Assembly (NCBI RefSeq): GCF_000238355.1
Contig: NZ_AHCA01000005.1
Coordinates: forward strand, 62,001-126,000
DNA length: 64,000 nt
Direction of reading: 5' to 3'
Source of the DNA: Pseudoalteromonas haloplanktis ATCC 14393
GTDB lineage: Bacteria > Pseudomonadota > Gammaproteobacteria > Enterobacterales > Alteromonadaceae
Position numbers and translations under genes: made by a program. The notes under the pieces are model-generated. The model ran no database searches. It worked only from the letters and a program-made list of their open reading frames with translations, and was not told the DNA's origin. Shown here in pieces: positions 1-6,990 of the stretch (the first letter of the stretch is position 1; each line of letters begins with the position of its first letter).

Positions 1-1
1 G

Positions 2-667
2 TCACTCATTCGTTGGCAACGTAAAGATGGTAGTTGGGTGTCTCCAGAGTTATTTATTGATTTAGCAGAACAATCAGGGTTAATTGTTGAGTTAACAGGC
101 TGGGTTGTTAAAACAGTAGTTGCACAAGTGGGGCTTTGGCAACAGCAAGGTATTTATATGCAAGCAGCTATTAATGTTTCAGCCCAAGATATAGCTTACC
201 CAGGATTTCATGCAAATTTAATACGTACGTTAAAACAGTTTTCGGTGGCTCCAGCGCTTATTACTATCGAATTAACCGAGCGCGATATGATCGAAAATGA
301 AGAAAAAGGTATTCATGCACTGGAAAACCTTAAAGCTATTGGCGTAAAAATTTCGTTGGATGATTATGGCGTAGGGCAAACTTCCTTAGGTCGTTTAAAA
401 ATGCTTCCTATTGATGAGCTGAAACTTGATAAGTGTTTTATTTTAAAGCTAGATCAATCAGAAAAAGATCAATTCATTGTGGAATCCACCATCACCTTAG
501 GTCATCAACTTGGATTTTCTGTGGTTGCAGAGGGAGTCGAAACCTTAGCTTCGCTTGAATTGTTACAAAGAATGCAGTGTGATCATGTGCAAGGTTATTA
601 CTTAAGTCGGCCGCTCAAAGCGGAGGTGTTTGAACAATGGTTGGAGCAATATAATGAACAAGCTTAA
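2..667 (+). CDS. EAL-domain cyclic-di-GMP phosphodiesterase, 5' end outside the window
   Basis: C-terminal 221 residues of an EAL domain that would hydrolyse cyclic di-GMP. The frame is open to the left edge, and the first visible residues (SLIRW) sit at the EAL signature, so the gene starts upstream. The last base of the preceding codon is G, so the signature could read E-S-L rather than E-A-L. In fragment numbering the expected metal and catalytic residues are present: N58 in INVS, E90 and E93 in ELTE, D120-D121 in DDYGVG, K141, E177 in AEGVE and Q197 in QGYY. An active enzyme is therefore plausible if the first Glu is intact. The stop overlaps the start of the next gene by 14 bases, so the two are probably translated from one mRNA. 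The N-terminal sensor or GGDEF part cannot be seen. Confidence 0.93.
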   Translation, partial: SLIRWQRKDGSWVSPELFIDLAEQSGLIVELTGWVVKTVVAQVGLWQQQGIYMQAAINVSAQDIAYPGFHANLIRTLKQFSVAPALITIELTERDMIENEEKGIHALENLKAIGVKISLDDYGVGQTSLGRLKMLPIDELKLDKCFILKLDQSEKDQFIVESTITLGHQLGFSVVAEGVETLASLELLQRMQCDHVQGYYLSRPLKAEVFEQWLEQYNEQA

Positions 668-1487
668 GTTATTATTTGTTACCGTTATAACATTATCCGT
701 TTTTGATTCTTTTGCATCACAGGGTAAGTTGTTAGCAACCCCCGGGGTATCGCAAGTAGAAGGAAGTGGCGGTGGGGGGATCGTCCCCTGGGCGCAACTT
801 GCAGGGTATGCCAGCGAAGATGAATTTGCCATCAATGGCTTTTGTAGCCGTGCAGATGTGACAGATTACACTCTAGATGTATGTGGTACACAAATTAATT
901 TATTTAATCGTGTTGAGCTTAGTTATGCACAGCAAAATTTTGCTGTGCCAGCACTTGATACTGAAATAGAACAAGCAATTACAGGTGTCAAAGTTAGGCT
1001 CTATGGCGATATTGTCTACAGTGATTGGCCACAGCTAACACTCGGTGCGCAGCATAAGTCTCTTGACGATGGCACTGTTGCGACACTCGTAGGCGCAAAA
1101 GAGACTTCGGGCACTGATATTTATCTTGCGGCGAGTAAGTTACATTTAGGTGCTATCGCGGGTTATAACTGGTTCTGGAATATAACTACACGCTATAGTG
1201 AAGCAAATCAGCTAGGGTTACTTGGCTATGGTGGAGCCAATGGCGGCGAAAAATTATTATTTGAAGGCAGCACTGCTATTTTCTTAAGCCGAGAAATTGC
1301 TATTGGTGTTGAATATCGACAAAAATCAAATAATCTAGGGCTCGGCGAGCAAGATTGGCACGATCTGTTTGTAGCGTGGATGCCTAATAAATATGTTAGC
1401 GTTACCGCAGCATACCTTGATTTAGGGAGTATTGCGGGAGCTGCTGAGCAAACGGGCTGGTATTTATCGGTAACAGGGTATTGGTAA
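654..1487 (+). CDS. DUF3034 family outer-membrane protein
   Basis: A 277-residue protein with a signal peptide (about residues 1-22, cleaved near DSFA/SQ). It continues with the DUF3034 opening pattern: GKLLATPGVSQ, a glycine run, VPWAQLAGY, and later YTLD and NRVELSYA. The family is predicted to form an outer-membrane beta-barrel; alternating hydrophobic strands and the aromatic end (SVTGYW) fit that. Its function is not established. I chose the ATG at 654 because GGAG lies 7 bases upstream and the signal peptide then starts properly; a longer TTG start at 630 lies inside the EAL gene. Two cysteines near residues 65-78 (FCSRAD, VCGTQ) may form a disulfide. The stop TAA overlaps the next ATG (TAATG), so translation is probably coupled to the haemoglobin gene. 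Confidence 0.82.
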   Translation: MNKLKLLFVTVITLSVFDSFASQGKLLATPGVSQVEGSGGGGIVPWAQLAGYASEDEFAINGFCSRADVTDYTLDVCGTQINLFNRVELSYAQQNFAVPALDTEIEQAITGVKVRLYGDIVYSDWPQLTLGAQHKSLDDGTVATLVGAKETSGTDIYLAASKLHLGAIAGYNWFWNITTRYSEANQLGLLGYGGANGGEKLLFEGSTAIFLSREIAIGVEYRQKSNNLGLGEQDWHDLFVAWMPNKYVSVTAAYLDLGSIAGAAEQTGWYLSVTGYW

Positions 1488-1906
1488 TGCTTAAACTTAT
1501 TCCGGTAATAGTTTTTACAATGATACTCAGTGCTTGCTCAAATATAAGCAACTTAACTTTGTACCAACAACTCGATGGCCAAGCAGGCCTAGAAAGGTTA
1601 GTTGATAGCTTTATTAATCAAATTGGTAATGATGAGCAGGTTTTTCACTATTTTGAGCATGCCAATATTAGCCATTTTCGTGCAGGCTTCCTTAACCACC
1701 TATGCGTGTTAACGGATGGCCCTTGTAAATACACGCGCGATAGTATGGTGGAGATCCACACCGGCATGCACATCACTGAAGCGGACTTCAATCATGTTGT
1801 CGATTTACTTATTAATGCCATGAATGAACAAAATATTGATCACACAGTACAAAATAAAATACTTGCGAGAATGGCACCACTAAGATCGCAGATAATTAAG
1901 ATTTAG
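1487..1906 (+). CDS. Group 1 truncated haemoglobin, lipoprotein form
   Basis: A 139-residue protein with a type II signal peptide: hydrophobic residues 3-14 followed by the lipobox L-S-A-C with Cys17. The globin domain covers about residues 25-139. The TrHb1 signature EIHTGM places the proximal haem histidine at His91, followed by ITEADF. Two cysteines (73 and 80, in LCVLTDGPC) match a pattern I associate with exported members of this family. Haem and oxygen or NO binding are expected from the family; the physiological ligand is unknown. As a lipoprotein it would sit in the periplasm, anchored to a membrane. The ATG at 1487 overlaps the DUF3034 stop. The 3' end overlaps the convergent glycosyltransferase gene by 11 bases. 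Confidence 0.85.
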   Translation: MLKLIPVIVFTMILSACSNISNLTLYQQLDGQAGLERLVDSFINQIGNDEQVFHYFEHANISHFRAGFLNHLCVLTDGPCKYTRDSMVEIHTGMHITEADFNHVVDLLINAMNEQNIDHTVQNKILARMAPLRSQIIKI

Positions 1907-2912
1907 CATGCAGAAGCCTCAAAGCTGCATTACTTATTTCCGTTGGATGAATTTCGTTAATGATGTCAGGCTCAAGTAGCTGATTGCCATTTGCAACTAA
2001 TGCTATGTAGTTACTTACTTTAGGCGCAACAATACTCCATGGAGAAGTACCTAAGCCAACAACTGCGACAAAAGGTACATTAAATGCAGCTGCAATATGC
2101 ATAGGGCCAGAGTCTATTGTAAGCAACAAATCTAATTCACTAATAGCATCACTCATTGTTAGAATGGAGGTTTTTCCAGCCAGCAATACAGAGTCAATTT
2201 GTTGTTGATTTAATTGTCTGTGTAATTGTTGAGCATCATCAAGTTCACTTTTGTCGCCAAAAATATAAAAAACGCAATCAATTTCTACAGCTATGCTTGC
2301 CATAGCATCAAATGAAAGCTTGTTTGGATAATGGCGTAGGCCTTTATTTTTTCCACCAAAATATACTCCAATTGACTTTTTCCCTGTATTGGGTATTAGA
2401 AAACTAGGCTCTTTTTTAAGGGCTGTATTTGGTATCGTATTAAAGGGGTTGCCATGAGGCTCATTTACGAGCCGACAATAACGGAATATATAATGGTGAT
2501 TCGCATTTAATTTTAGTTTATGTGTCAATAAAAACGAACGTCCATTTTTTGCATAACCTACTCTATATTTAATGCTTGCCAAGAAACATAGCATTGCTTC
2601 GGATAGCGAGTTACGCATTATTATAGCAAGCTGGATGTTAGCGACTTTGAGTATTTTCGCTTGTTTTAAAATTGATATAGGCTTGCTTTGATTGAAACGT
2701 TCATCAACAATAATTGAATAGTCTGGATTGCGTGAAAATAAATCGACTAAGTTAGGTCTTAGTAATAAAAAAATTTTGTTGTTCGGATACAACTCTTTGA
2801 GTAACTTTAACGATGGAGTGCAATTAACAGCATCACCAATAAACTTTGGTAAGACGATTAAGATGTTCCCCATTATTTTTTGCGTCGCTATTTTACAGTT
2901 ACTTTTTTTCAT
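1896..2912 (-). CDS. Glycosyltransferase family 9 (heptosyltransferase-like)
   Basis: A 338-residue cytoplasmic GT-B enzyme of the WaaC/WaaF/RfaQ type, which transfers a sugar (classically ADP-heptose) to the lipopolysaccharide core. The N-terminal half has ILIVLPKFIGDAVNCTPSLKLLK, matching the family opening (shown here only in outline). The C-terminal nucleotide-sugar site reads DLLLTIDSGPMHIAAA at about residues 257-272. The given start has no clear ribosome site; an ATG 13 codons in (2873, MGNILIVL) matches the usual family start and may be the real one. The gene sits in an LPS or surface-polysaccharide block. The donor sugar cannot be told from sequence. The 3' end overlaps the globin gene tail to tail. 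Confidence 0.85.
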   Translation of the reverse strand: MKKSNCKIATQKIMGNILIVLPKFIGDAVNCTPSLKLLKELYPNNKIFLLLRPNLVDLFSRNPDYSIIVDERFNQSKPISILKQAKILKVANIQLAIIMRNSLSEAMLCFLASIKYRVGYAKNGRSFLLTHKLKLNANHHYIFRYCRLVNEPHGNPFNTIPNTALKKEPSFLIPNTGKKSIGVYFGGKNKGLRHYPNKLSFDAMASIAVEIDCVFYIFGDKSELDDAQQLHRQLNQQQIDSVLLAGKTSILTMSDAISELDLLLTIDSGPMHIAAAFNVPFVAVVGLGTSPWSIVAPKVSNYIALVANGNQLLEPDIINEIHPTEISNAALRLLHAKS

Positions 2913-3183
2913 CTAAATTGTACCATTCGGTTTGTGCATCGATTGTAGCAATGCGTGTTTGTGAAGTCTATTGAACCACAATATGGAATTATTAAAGCTA
3001 TAAAAATATGTTTTTATAGCTTTAATAATAAAAAATGAAAGTGGACTTAATTGTTATTAAAATATTGAAATGGTTAATTTTACTTTATTTTATTGCAGGA
3101 TTAAGAAGAAGTATTAATTATTTCAATGTGAATGCTCTGTAAGCTATATACTATTAATAGCTCGTGACGATGAGTTGCATTAA
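2913..3183. other. Intergenic region, AT-rich, no gene seen
   Basis: Between the glycosyltransferase gene and the ligase remnant. It is AT-rich, with one inverted repeat around 2991-3026 (TTATTAAAGCTATAAAAA facing TTTTTATAGCTTTAATAA), a strong symmetric hairpin that could act as a terminator or be the scar of a rearrangement. No other coding potential was recognised. It probably contains the promoter of the leftward glycosyltransferase gene. Confidence 0.5.
2991..3028. repeat. Long AT-rich perfect inverted repeat
   Basis: The bases TTATTAAAGCTATAAAAA are followed by TATG and then by their exact reverse complement. The arms are about 18 bases with a 4-base loop. The base composition is poor for a classical terminator, but the hairpin is long and perfect. 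It lies between divergently placed surface-polysaccharide genes. Confidence 0.6.
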
Positions 3184-3290
3184 GGACTGACTTTTAACAA
3201 AATAAAACTAGTGTTACCAAAACGCCCATGGGTAAAATAGATGGCTTATCTGCTGAGCGAATTGCGAACTATTTAGAGGAAAATAAATGA
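3184..3290 (+). pseudogene. 3' remnant of an ANL (AMP-forming) ligase gene
   Basis: Two short overlapping frames join into a sensible C-terminus. One frame reads ..KIKLVLPKRP up to about 3227; the next reads MGKIDGLSAERIANYLEENK and ends in TGA at 3288-3290. Joined by adding one base, they give LPKRP-MGKIDG, which is the A10 motif carrying the catalytic lysine near the C-terminus of acyl-CoA synthetases and NRPS-like adenylating enzymes. Upstream both frames are closed by stops (3181-3183 and 3195-3197) and no adenylation core is present. The TGA overlaps the ATG of the next gene as ATGA, as expected of a former operon partner. The motif and stops are seen in the sequence; the family assignment is inference from a short stretch. 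Confidence 0.55.
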
Positions 3291-3688
3291 AACGAGTAAT
3301 AACTTTTGGAACGTTTGATATTTTCCATGTTGGCCATATCAATATATTAGAGCGTGCAAAAGCATTGGGCGACTACTTGATTGTTGGGGTGTCATCAGAT
3401 GCACTCAATATGTCAAAAAAGGGGCGCAACCCTGTTTACAGTGAAGCCGACAGAGTAAAAATTATCAGCTCATTACGTTGTGTTGATGAGGTGTTTATCG
3501 AGCACTCGTTAGAGCTGAAAGGGGAATACATCACTACACATAAAGCTGACTTATTAGTTATGGGGGATGATTGGGCAGGACGTTTTGATGAATTTAAAAG
3601 CCTTTGTGATGTACAGTACCTTACTCGCACACCTTCAATTTCAACCACTGAAATAATTGAAGTGGTACGTAATCCATTATCGCAATAA
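3287..3688 (+). CDS. tagD: Glycerol-3-phosphate cytidylyltransferase-like protein
   Basis: A 133-residue nucleotidyltransferase of the cytidylyltransferase superfamily, probably making CDP-glycerol from CTP and glycerol 3-phosphate in the cytoplasm. It has the nucleotide-binding HxGH motif (H14-V-G-H17) after GTFDIFH and the C-terminal RTPSISTT motif at residues 114-121, close to the RTxGISTT of TagD proteins. Length matches TagD (about 130 residues). The ATG overlaps the stop of the ligase remnant as ATGA. A CDP-glycerol glycerophosphotransferase-like gene lies next to it in convergent orientation, so the pair could supply and use CDP-glycerol for decorating LPS or capsule. Related enzymes use other alcohol phosphates, so substrate assignment is inferred mainly from the motif and neighbour. 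Confidence 0.82.
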   Translation: MKRVITFGTFDIFHVGHINILERAKALGDYLIVGVSSDALNMSKKGRNPVYSEADRVKIISSLRCVDEVFIEHSLELKGEYITTHKADLLVMGDDWAGRFDEFKSLCDVQYLTRTPSISTTEIIEVVRNPLSQ

Positions 3689-3723
3689 GCCGTTAAGGTG
3701 GACCCCGCCCACCCTCAGTTACA

Positions 3724-4740
3724 TCACTTTAATTTCATATAGTTGAGTGCTTTTCGGATTTTGTATCGACGCAATAGGTTGAGTGGCTTTTGCATAACCC
3801 CAGCTTCAATTACTTGTGCGGTTGCAGCCAGTACACGTTGAGCACTGTTGCCATCAGTAAAAGGGTGTACTTGAGTTATATACTGATTAATTTTTAGTTG
3901 CTGCTCATCACTTAAAGTGAGTGCTTGTGCCAAAGCATTACTTAATTGCTCCGGTTTAGTGATATTTATCAGTGCATCTTGCGGTTGAGAGTTATTAAAA
4001 GTGATCACTGGTTTACCTAATAGTAAGGACTCATCAACGGCGCTCGATGTATCTGAAATAACAACATCTGCGTGTTGAATTAAAGGAATTAAGTTATCAC
4101 TTTGGCAGATCTCAAAATGTGCTAACTCAGCAAGTGACTGATACAATTGTTGCCACTGCGGTTTAGTTTTTGGGTGAAACTTCAGTTTAATGTCGTAATC
4201 ACCACTACTTACAAGTGCTTTTATTTGCTCAAATAAGCTCTCAAGCGAAGATAAGTTTGGCGAAAATGTTGGCGCATATAAAATAACCGGCTTTATATTC
4301 TGTTGTTTTTGATAATCGAAGTAAGGGTCGAGTTTTGGCCAGCCAGTTTCAGTGACTCTAAAATATCCGTGTTTTTTCGCGAGTTGTCTAAATGGCTCAG
4401 TGGTGAGAGGACCGTGAGTGCAGTACAAGTCAAAAAAGCCTCTGATCGCAAAATGCCCTTTCTTTTTATATTCTAAGCCATGAAACACTTGTACCTTTAC
4501 CCCAGGGAAAAAATCCGGAACAACATTACCTGGCACAAATACGGCACACGGGTTAAAGTTTTTAACTTCTTCAATAGTATGAAGTTGTTTCTCACCGTCT
4601 AATAAGCTGTTGGTAATACCGCTTTTTTTTGTAATAAACCAGCAAGCTTTATCTCCATTTGCTTTAATAGCTGCTTGAATAGGGCGTAAAATAGCAAAGC
4701 TATAGGGTTGTTCTACATAGAATAAATAATGTTTAGGCAT
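3724..4740 (-). CDS. CDP-glycerol glycerophosphotransferase-family protein
   Basis: A 338-residue GT-B-like protein of the TagB/TagF family, which transfers glycerol phosphate from CDP-glycerol to an acceptor. Visible landmarks are VFHG at residues 86-88 (catalytic His region), YAPTF at 155-159, KFHPKTKP from 187, and the nucleotide site SDTSSAVDESLLLGKPVI from 229. There is no membrane segment, so it is probably peripheral on the cytoplasmic side. In a Gram-negative organism the acceptor would be LPS core, O-antigen or capsule rather than teichoic acid. The adjacent tagD-like gene supports CDP-glycerol as donor. It is transcribed toward tagD, with 35 bases between the two stops. Confidence 0.85.
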   Translation of the reverse strand: MPKHYLFYVEQPYSFAILRPIQAAIKANGDKACWFITKKSGITNSLLDGEKQLHTIEEVKNFNPCAVFVPGNVVPDFFPGVKVQVFHGLEYKKKGHFAIRGFFDLYCTHGPLTTEPFRQLAKKHGYFRVTETGWPKLDPYFDYQKQQNIKPVILYAPTFSPNLSSLESLFEQIKALVSSGDYDIKLKFHPKTKPQWQQLYQSLAELAHFEICQSDNLIPLIQHADVVISDTSSAVDESLLLGKPVITFNNSQPQDALINITKPEQLSNALAQALTLSDEQQLKINQYITQVHPFTDGNSAQRVLAATAQVIEAGVMQKPLNLLRRYKIRKALNYMKLK

Positions 4741-4967
4741 GTGAAGTCACTTTTCGACTTTAAGTTGGCAATAAAATACATCTCGAAGGTATTGGTAAAG
4801 ACTCTATTTACCGGAATTAGTTTCCTATAATACAGTTTTATTACATTAAAAGAAAATAATGTACTTTCTCTGTCAAAAAAGCCGAGTCGATTTTTGTTGT
4901 TCATAAATTAGTCATAATTACAGCTTAGTATTACCATCTAAAGAAGCTATATGGGTGCGATCTTACT

Positions 4968-6203
4968 ATGCATTTCCTCTTTGTATCTCGTCGTAATATA
5001 CATGCTCGATATTATAAAAAGTTAATTGCTCAACTAGATCTGCATGCAAGTTTACATATTTTTGGTAAACCAATGCTCAGTGCATTAACATATTTACCCG
5101 ACGCATTTAAAGTATCCTTTGATAGCGTTATTGCTACGCAATTAAAGCGTAAACAAGCAAAGCATGCTATTTGGCATAACTACTTATTAATATTAGTTTA
5201 CTCTTTTTTAATGAATGTAGTTGAACGCTGTCGTTATGCTAAGTATTTAGCGTTATTCAAGAAGGAGCAGGCCACCCATTTAGTTATTTGGAATGGTCAT
5301 AAACTGCCTAATGTTACAGTCGTAAATGCAGCCAAAAAGTTAGGTATTAGTGTTATTTATTATGAAAATGGCTTATTACCTAATACAACTTGTTTGGATC
5401 CCAAAGGCGTTAATTATGCATCTTCAATTCAACGTGAGAAACATTTTTACCTCGATATTGCACCTTCAAAAACTGTAGTTTGTGAAGCATCAGAATTAAC
5501 AGCTAGAGTAAATCATAGAAAACGCAAAGCCTTTATGAAAAGCAAGCTGCCAGCTCGTTATATTTTTGTGCCGTTTCAAGTTCCTCATGATACGCAACTA
5601 GTATGTTATTCGCCTTGGGTTAATTCGATGGAGATGCTATTTACAGAGGTAATGACTGCGATTGAAAAGCTAAATGATCCAGACCTAAAAGTCGTATTTA
5701 AAGAACACCCTTCTTGGCATAAACATTATTCTCATTTGTATAAAAAGCACCCTCAAGCAGTATTTGCTAATGGTAATATGGCAGCTGATTTAATTAATAA
5801 CGCAGAGTATGTGATTACAATTAATTCAACCGTTGGCTTGGAGGCGCTATTGTTGGGGCGACGCGTTATTACATTAGGGCAGGCTTGCTATAACATTGAT
5901 GAATTGGTTTTACATGCAGGTAACAGCGAGGAATTAATTAAGCGAATATTACTAATGAGCCAAGGTTGGCAATTCAACCCTCAACTTAGGGATCAATTTT
6001 TCAATTATTTAAAGCATGTTTACAGTATTGAAGGAAGGTGGCAAGATTGCTGCAAAGAGCATGCTAAAGCTGTGGAGCAACGTTTACTCGGGTTAGATGT
6101 TTTTTCTCAGCAAATTAATGAAGTAAAGGACCATAATGAAAAACATAGTAACTTGCCAATGGTTGAACGAGCACTTGAACGACCCCAAGCTGATTATTTT
6201 TGA
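4968..6203 (+). CDS. KpsS/KpsC-like capsule polysaccharide protein (probable Kdo transferase type)
   Basis: A 411-residue protein with the landmarks of the Capsule_synth (KpsC/KpsS) family: YYENGLLPNTT around 131-141, VPFQVPHDTQ at 201-210, FKEHPSW at 244-250 and INSTVGLEALLLGRRVI at 285-301. Family members are retaining beta-Kdo transferases that build the linker of capsules or modify surface glycans. Here the gene stands alone near LPS-type genes, so its product may act on LPS core or a capsule; the acceptor is unknown. The reading frame runs 68 bases into sseA, and its last 22 residues are an out-of-frame copy of the sseA start. That suggests the ancestral stop has been lost and the tail is not part of the family fold. 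Confidence 0.83.
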   Translation: MHFLFVSRRNIHARYYKKLIAQLDLHASLHIFGKPMLSALTYLPDAFKVSFDSVIATQLKRKQAKHAIWHNYLLILVYSFLMNVVERCRYAKYLALFKKEQATHLVIWNGHKLPNVTVVNAAKKLGISVIYYENGLLPNTTCLDPKGVNYASSIQREKHFYLDIAPSKTVVCEASELTARVNHRKRKAFMKSKLPARYIFVPFQVPHDTQLVCYSPWVNSMEMLFTEVMTAIEKLNDPDLKVVFKEHPSWHKHYSHLYKKHPQAVFANGNMAADLINNAEYVITINSTVGLEALLLGRRVITLGQACYNIDELVLHAGNSEELIKRILLMSQGWQFNPQLRDQFFNYLKHVYSIEGRWQDCCKEHAKAVEQRLLGLDVFSQQINEVKDHNEKHSNLPMVERALERPQADYF

Positions 6204-6990
6204 TGCCGGCATGGTGCGCCCTGGTAAGCCGGGTGAATATAAACCTCAAGCTAAGTTACCGAATGCTTTACGTTTTGATTTTAAAAAGCAATTAGCCGAT
6301 CAAGAAAATCCACTACCACATACTATGTGTAGTGCTGAGCAATTTACTCAGCAAATGCAGTTGCTGGGGGTTGATAAAGATTCGCTGGTGGTTATCTACG
6401 AGGATAAAGGATTATTTAGTTCGGCCCGAGGTTGGTGGATGTTTAAAGCCATGGGCTTTGATAATGTTAAAGTTCTCAGTGGGGGCTTAGAAAAATGGCA
6501 ATCTCTCGGGTATCTCACCCAAGTTGAATACAGCCATAATCATCATAAAGGTAACTTTATTGCCAACCCAAGAACAGATTATTTTATAGATGCAGCAGCG
6601 GTATTTAACGGTATTGATGATGAGCACACGGTACTGCTTGATGCGCGGGGTTATCAGCGTTATTTAGGTGAAATGGCAGAGCCAAGAGTGGGTATGCGCA
6701 GCGGCCATATTCCTAATAGCCGTGCTTTGCCTTTTGGGGAACTGTTAGAGGGCGGCGAAGCAAAACCATTAACTGACATTAAAGCAGCATTTGATGTAGT
6801 TCTTGGCGATCAAGCTGATCTACACACTTGCTTGCAATTTAGTTGTGGCTCAGGTGTGACTGCTTGTATTTTGGCGTTATTTGCCGATGAATGTGGTTAT
6901 CAAAACTTGCATGTCTATGATGGTTCATGGAGTGAATGGGGGGCTCGAGAAGAGTTGCCTATTGAAACAGGCCCTTGCCCCGCACGTTAA
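6136..6990 (+). CDS. sseA: 3-mercaptopyruvate sulfurtransferase, tandem rhodanese
   Basis: A 284-residue protein with two rhodanese domains (about 5-130 and 150-280). The active-site loop C237-G-S-G-V-T-A243 is the signature of 3-mercaptopyruvate sulfurtransferases, as opposed to CRKGVT of thiosulfate sulfurtransferases. The reaction moves sulfur from mercaptopyruvate to a thiol or cyanide acceptor in the cytoplasm. Length matches E. coli SseA (281). The ATG at 6136 has AAGGA a suitable distance upstream. Its first 68 bases lie inside the preceding reading frame. The end overlaps the convergent sulfotransferase gene by 4 bases. Confidence 0.95.
   Translation: MKNIVTCQWLNEHLNDPKLIIFDAGMVRPGKPGEYKPQAKLPNALRFDFKKQLADQENPLPHTMCSAEQFTQQMQLLGVDKDSLVVIYEDKGLFSSARGWWMFKAMGFDNVKVLSGGLEKWQSLGYLTQVEYSHNHHKGNFIANPRTDYFIDAAAVFNGIDDEHTVLLDARGYQRYLGEMAEPRVGMRSGHIPNSRALPFGELLEGGEAKPLTDIKAAFDVVLGDQADLHTCLQFSCGSGVTACILALFADECGYQNLHVYDGSWSEWGAREELPIETGPCPAR

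Noticed and set aside
2991..3028. tRNA-like structure
   Set aside because: It is a simple AT-rich hairpin without tRNA arms or conserved bases.
4713..4904. A 63-codon minus-strand open frame before the glycerophosphotransferase gene
   Set aside because: Overlaps the gene start, lacks a ribosome site and resembles random AT-rich translation.
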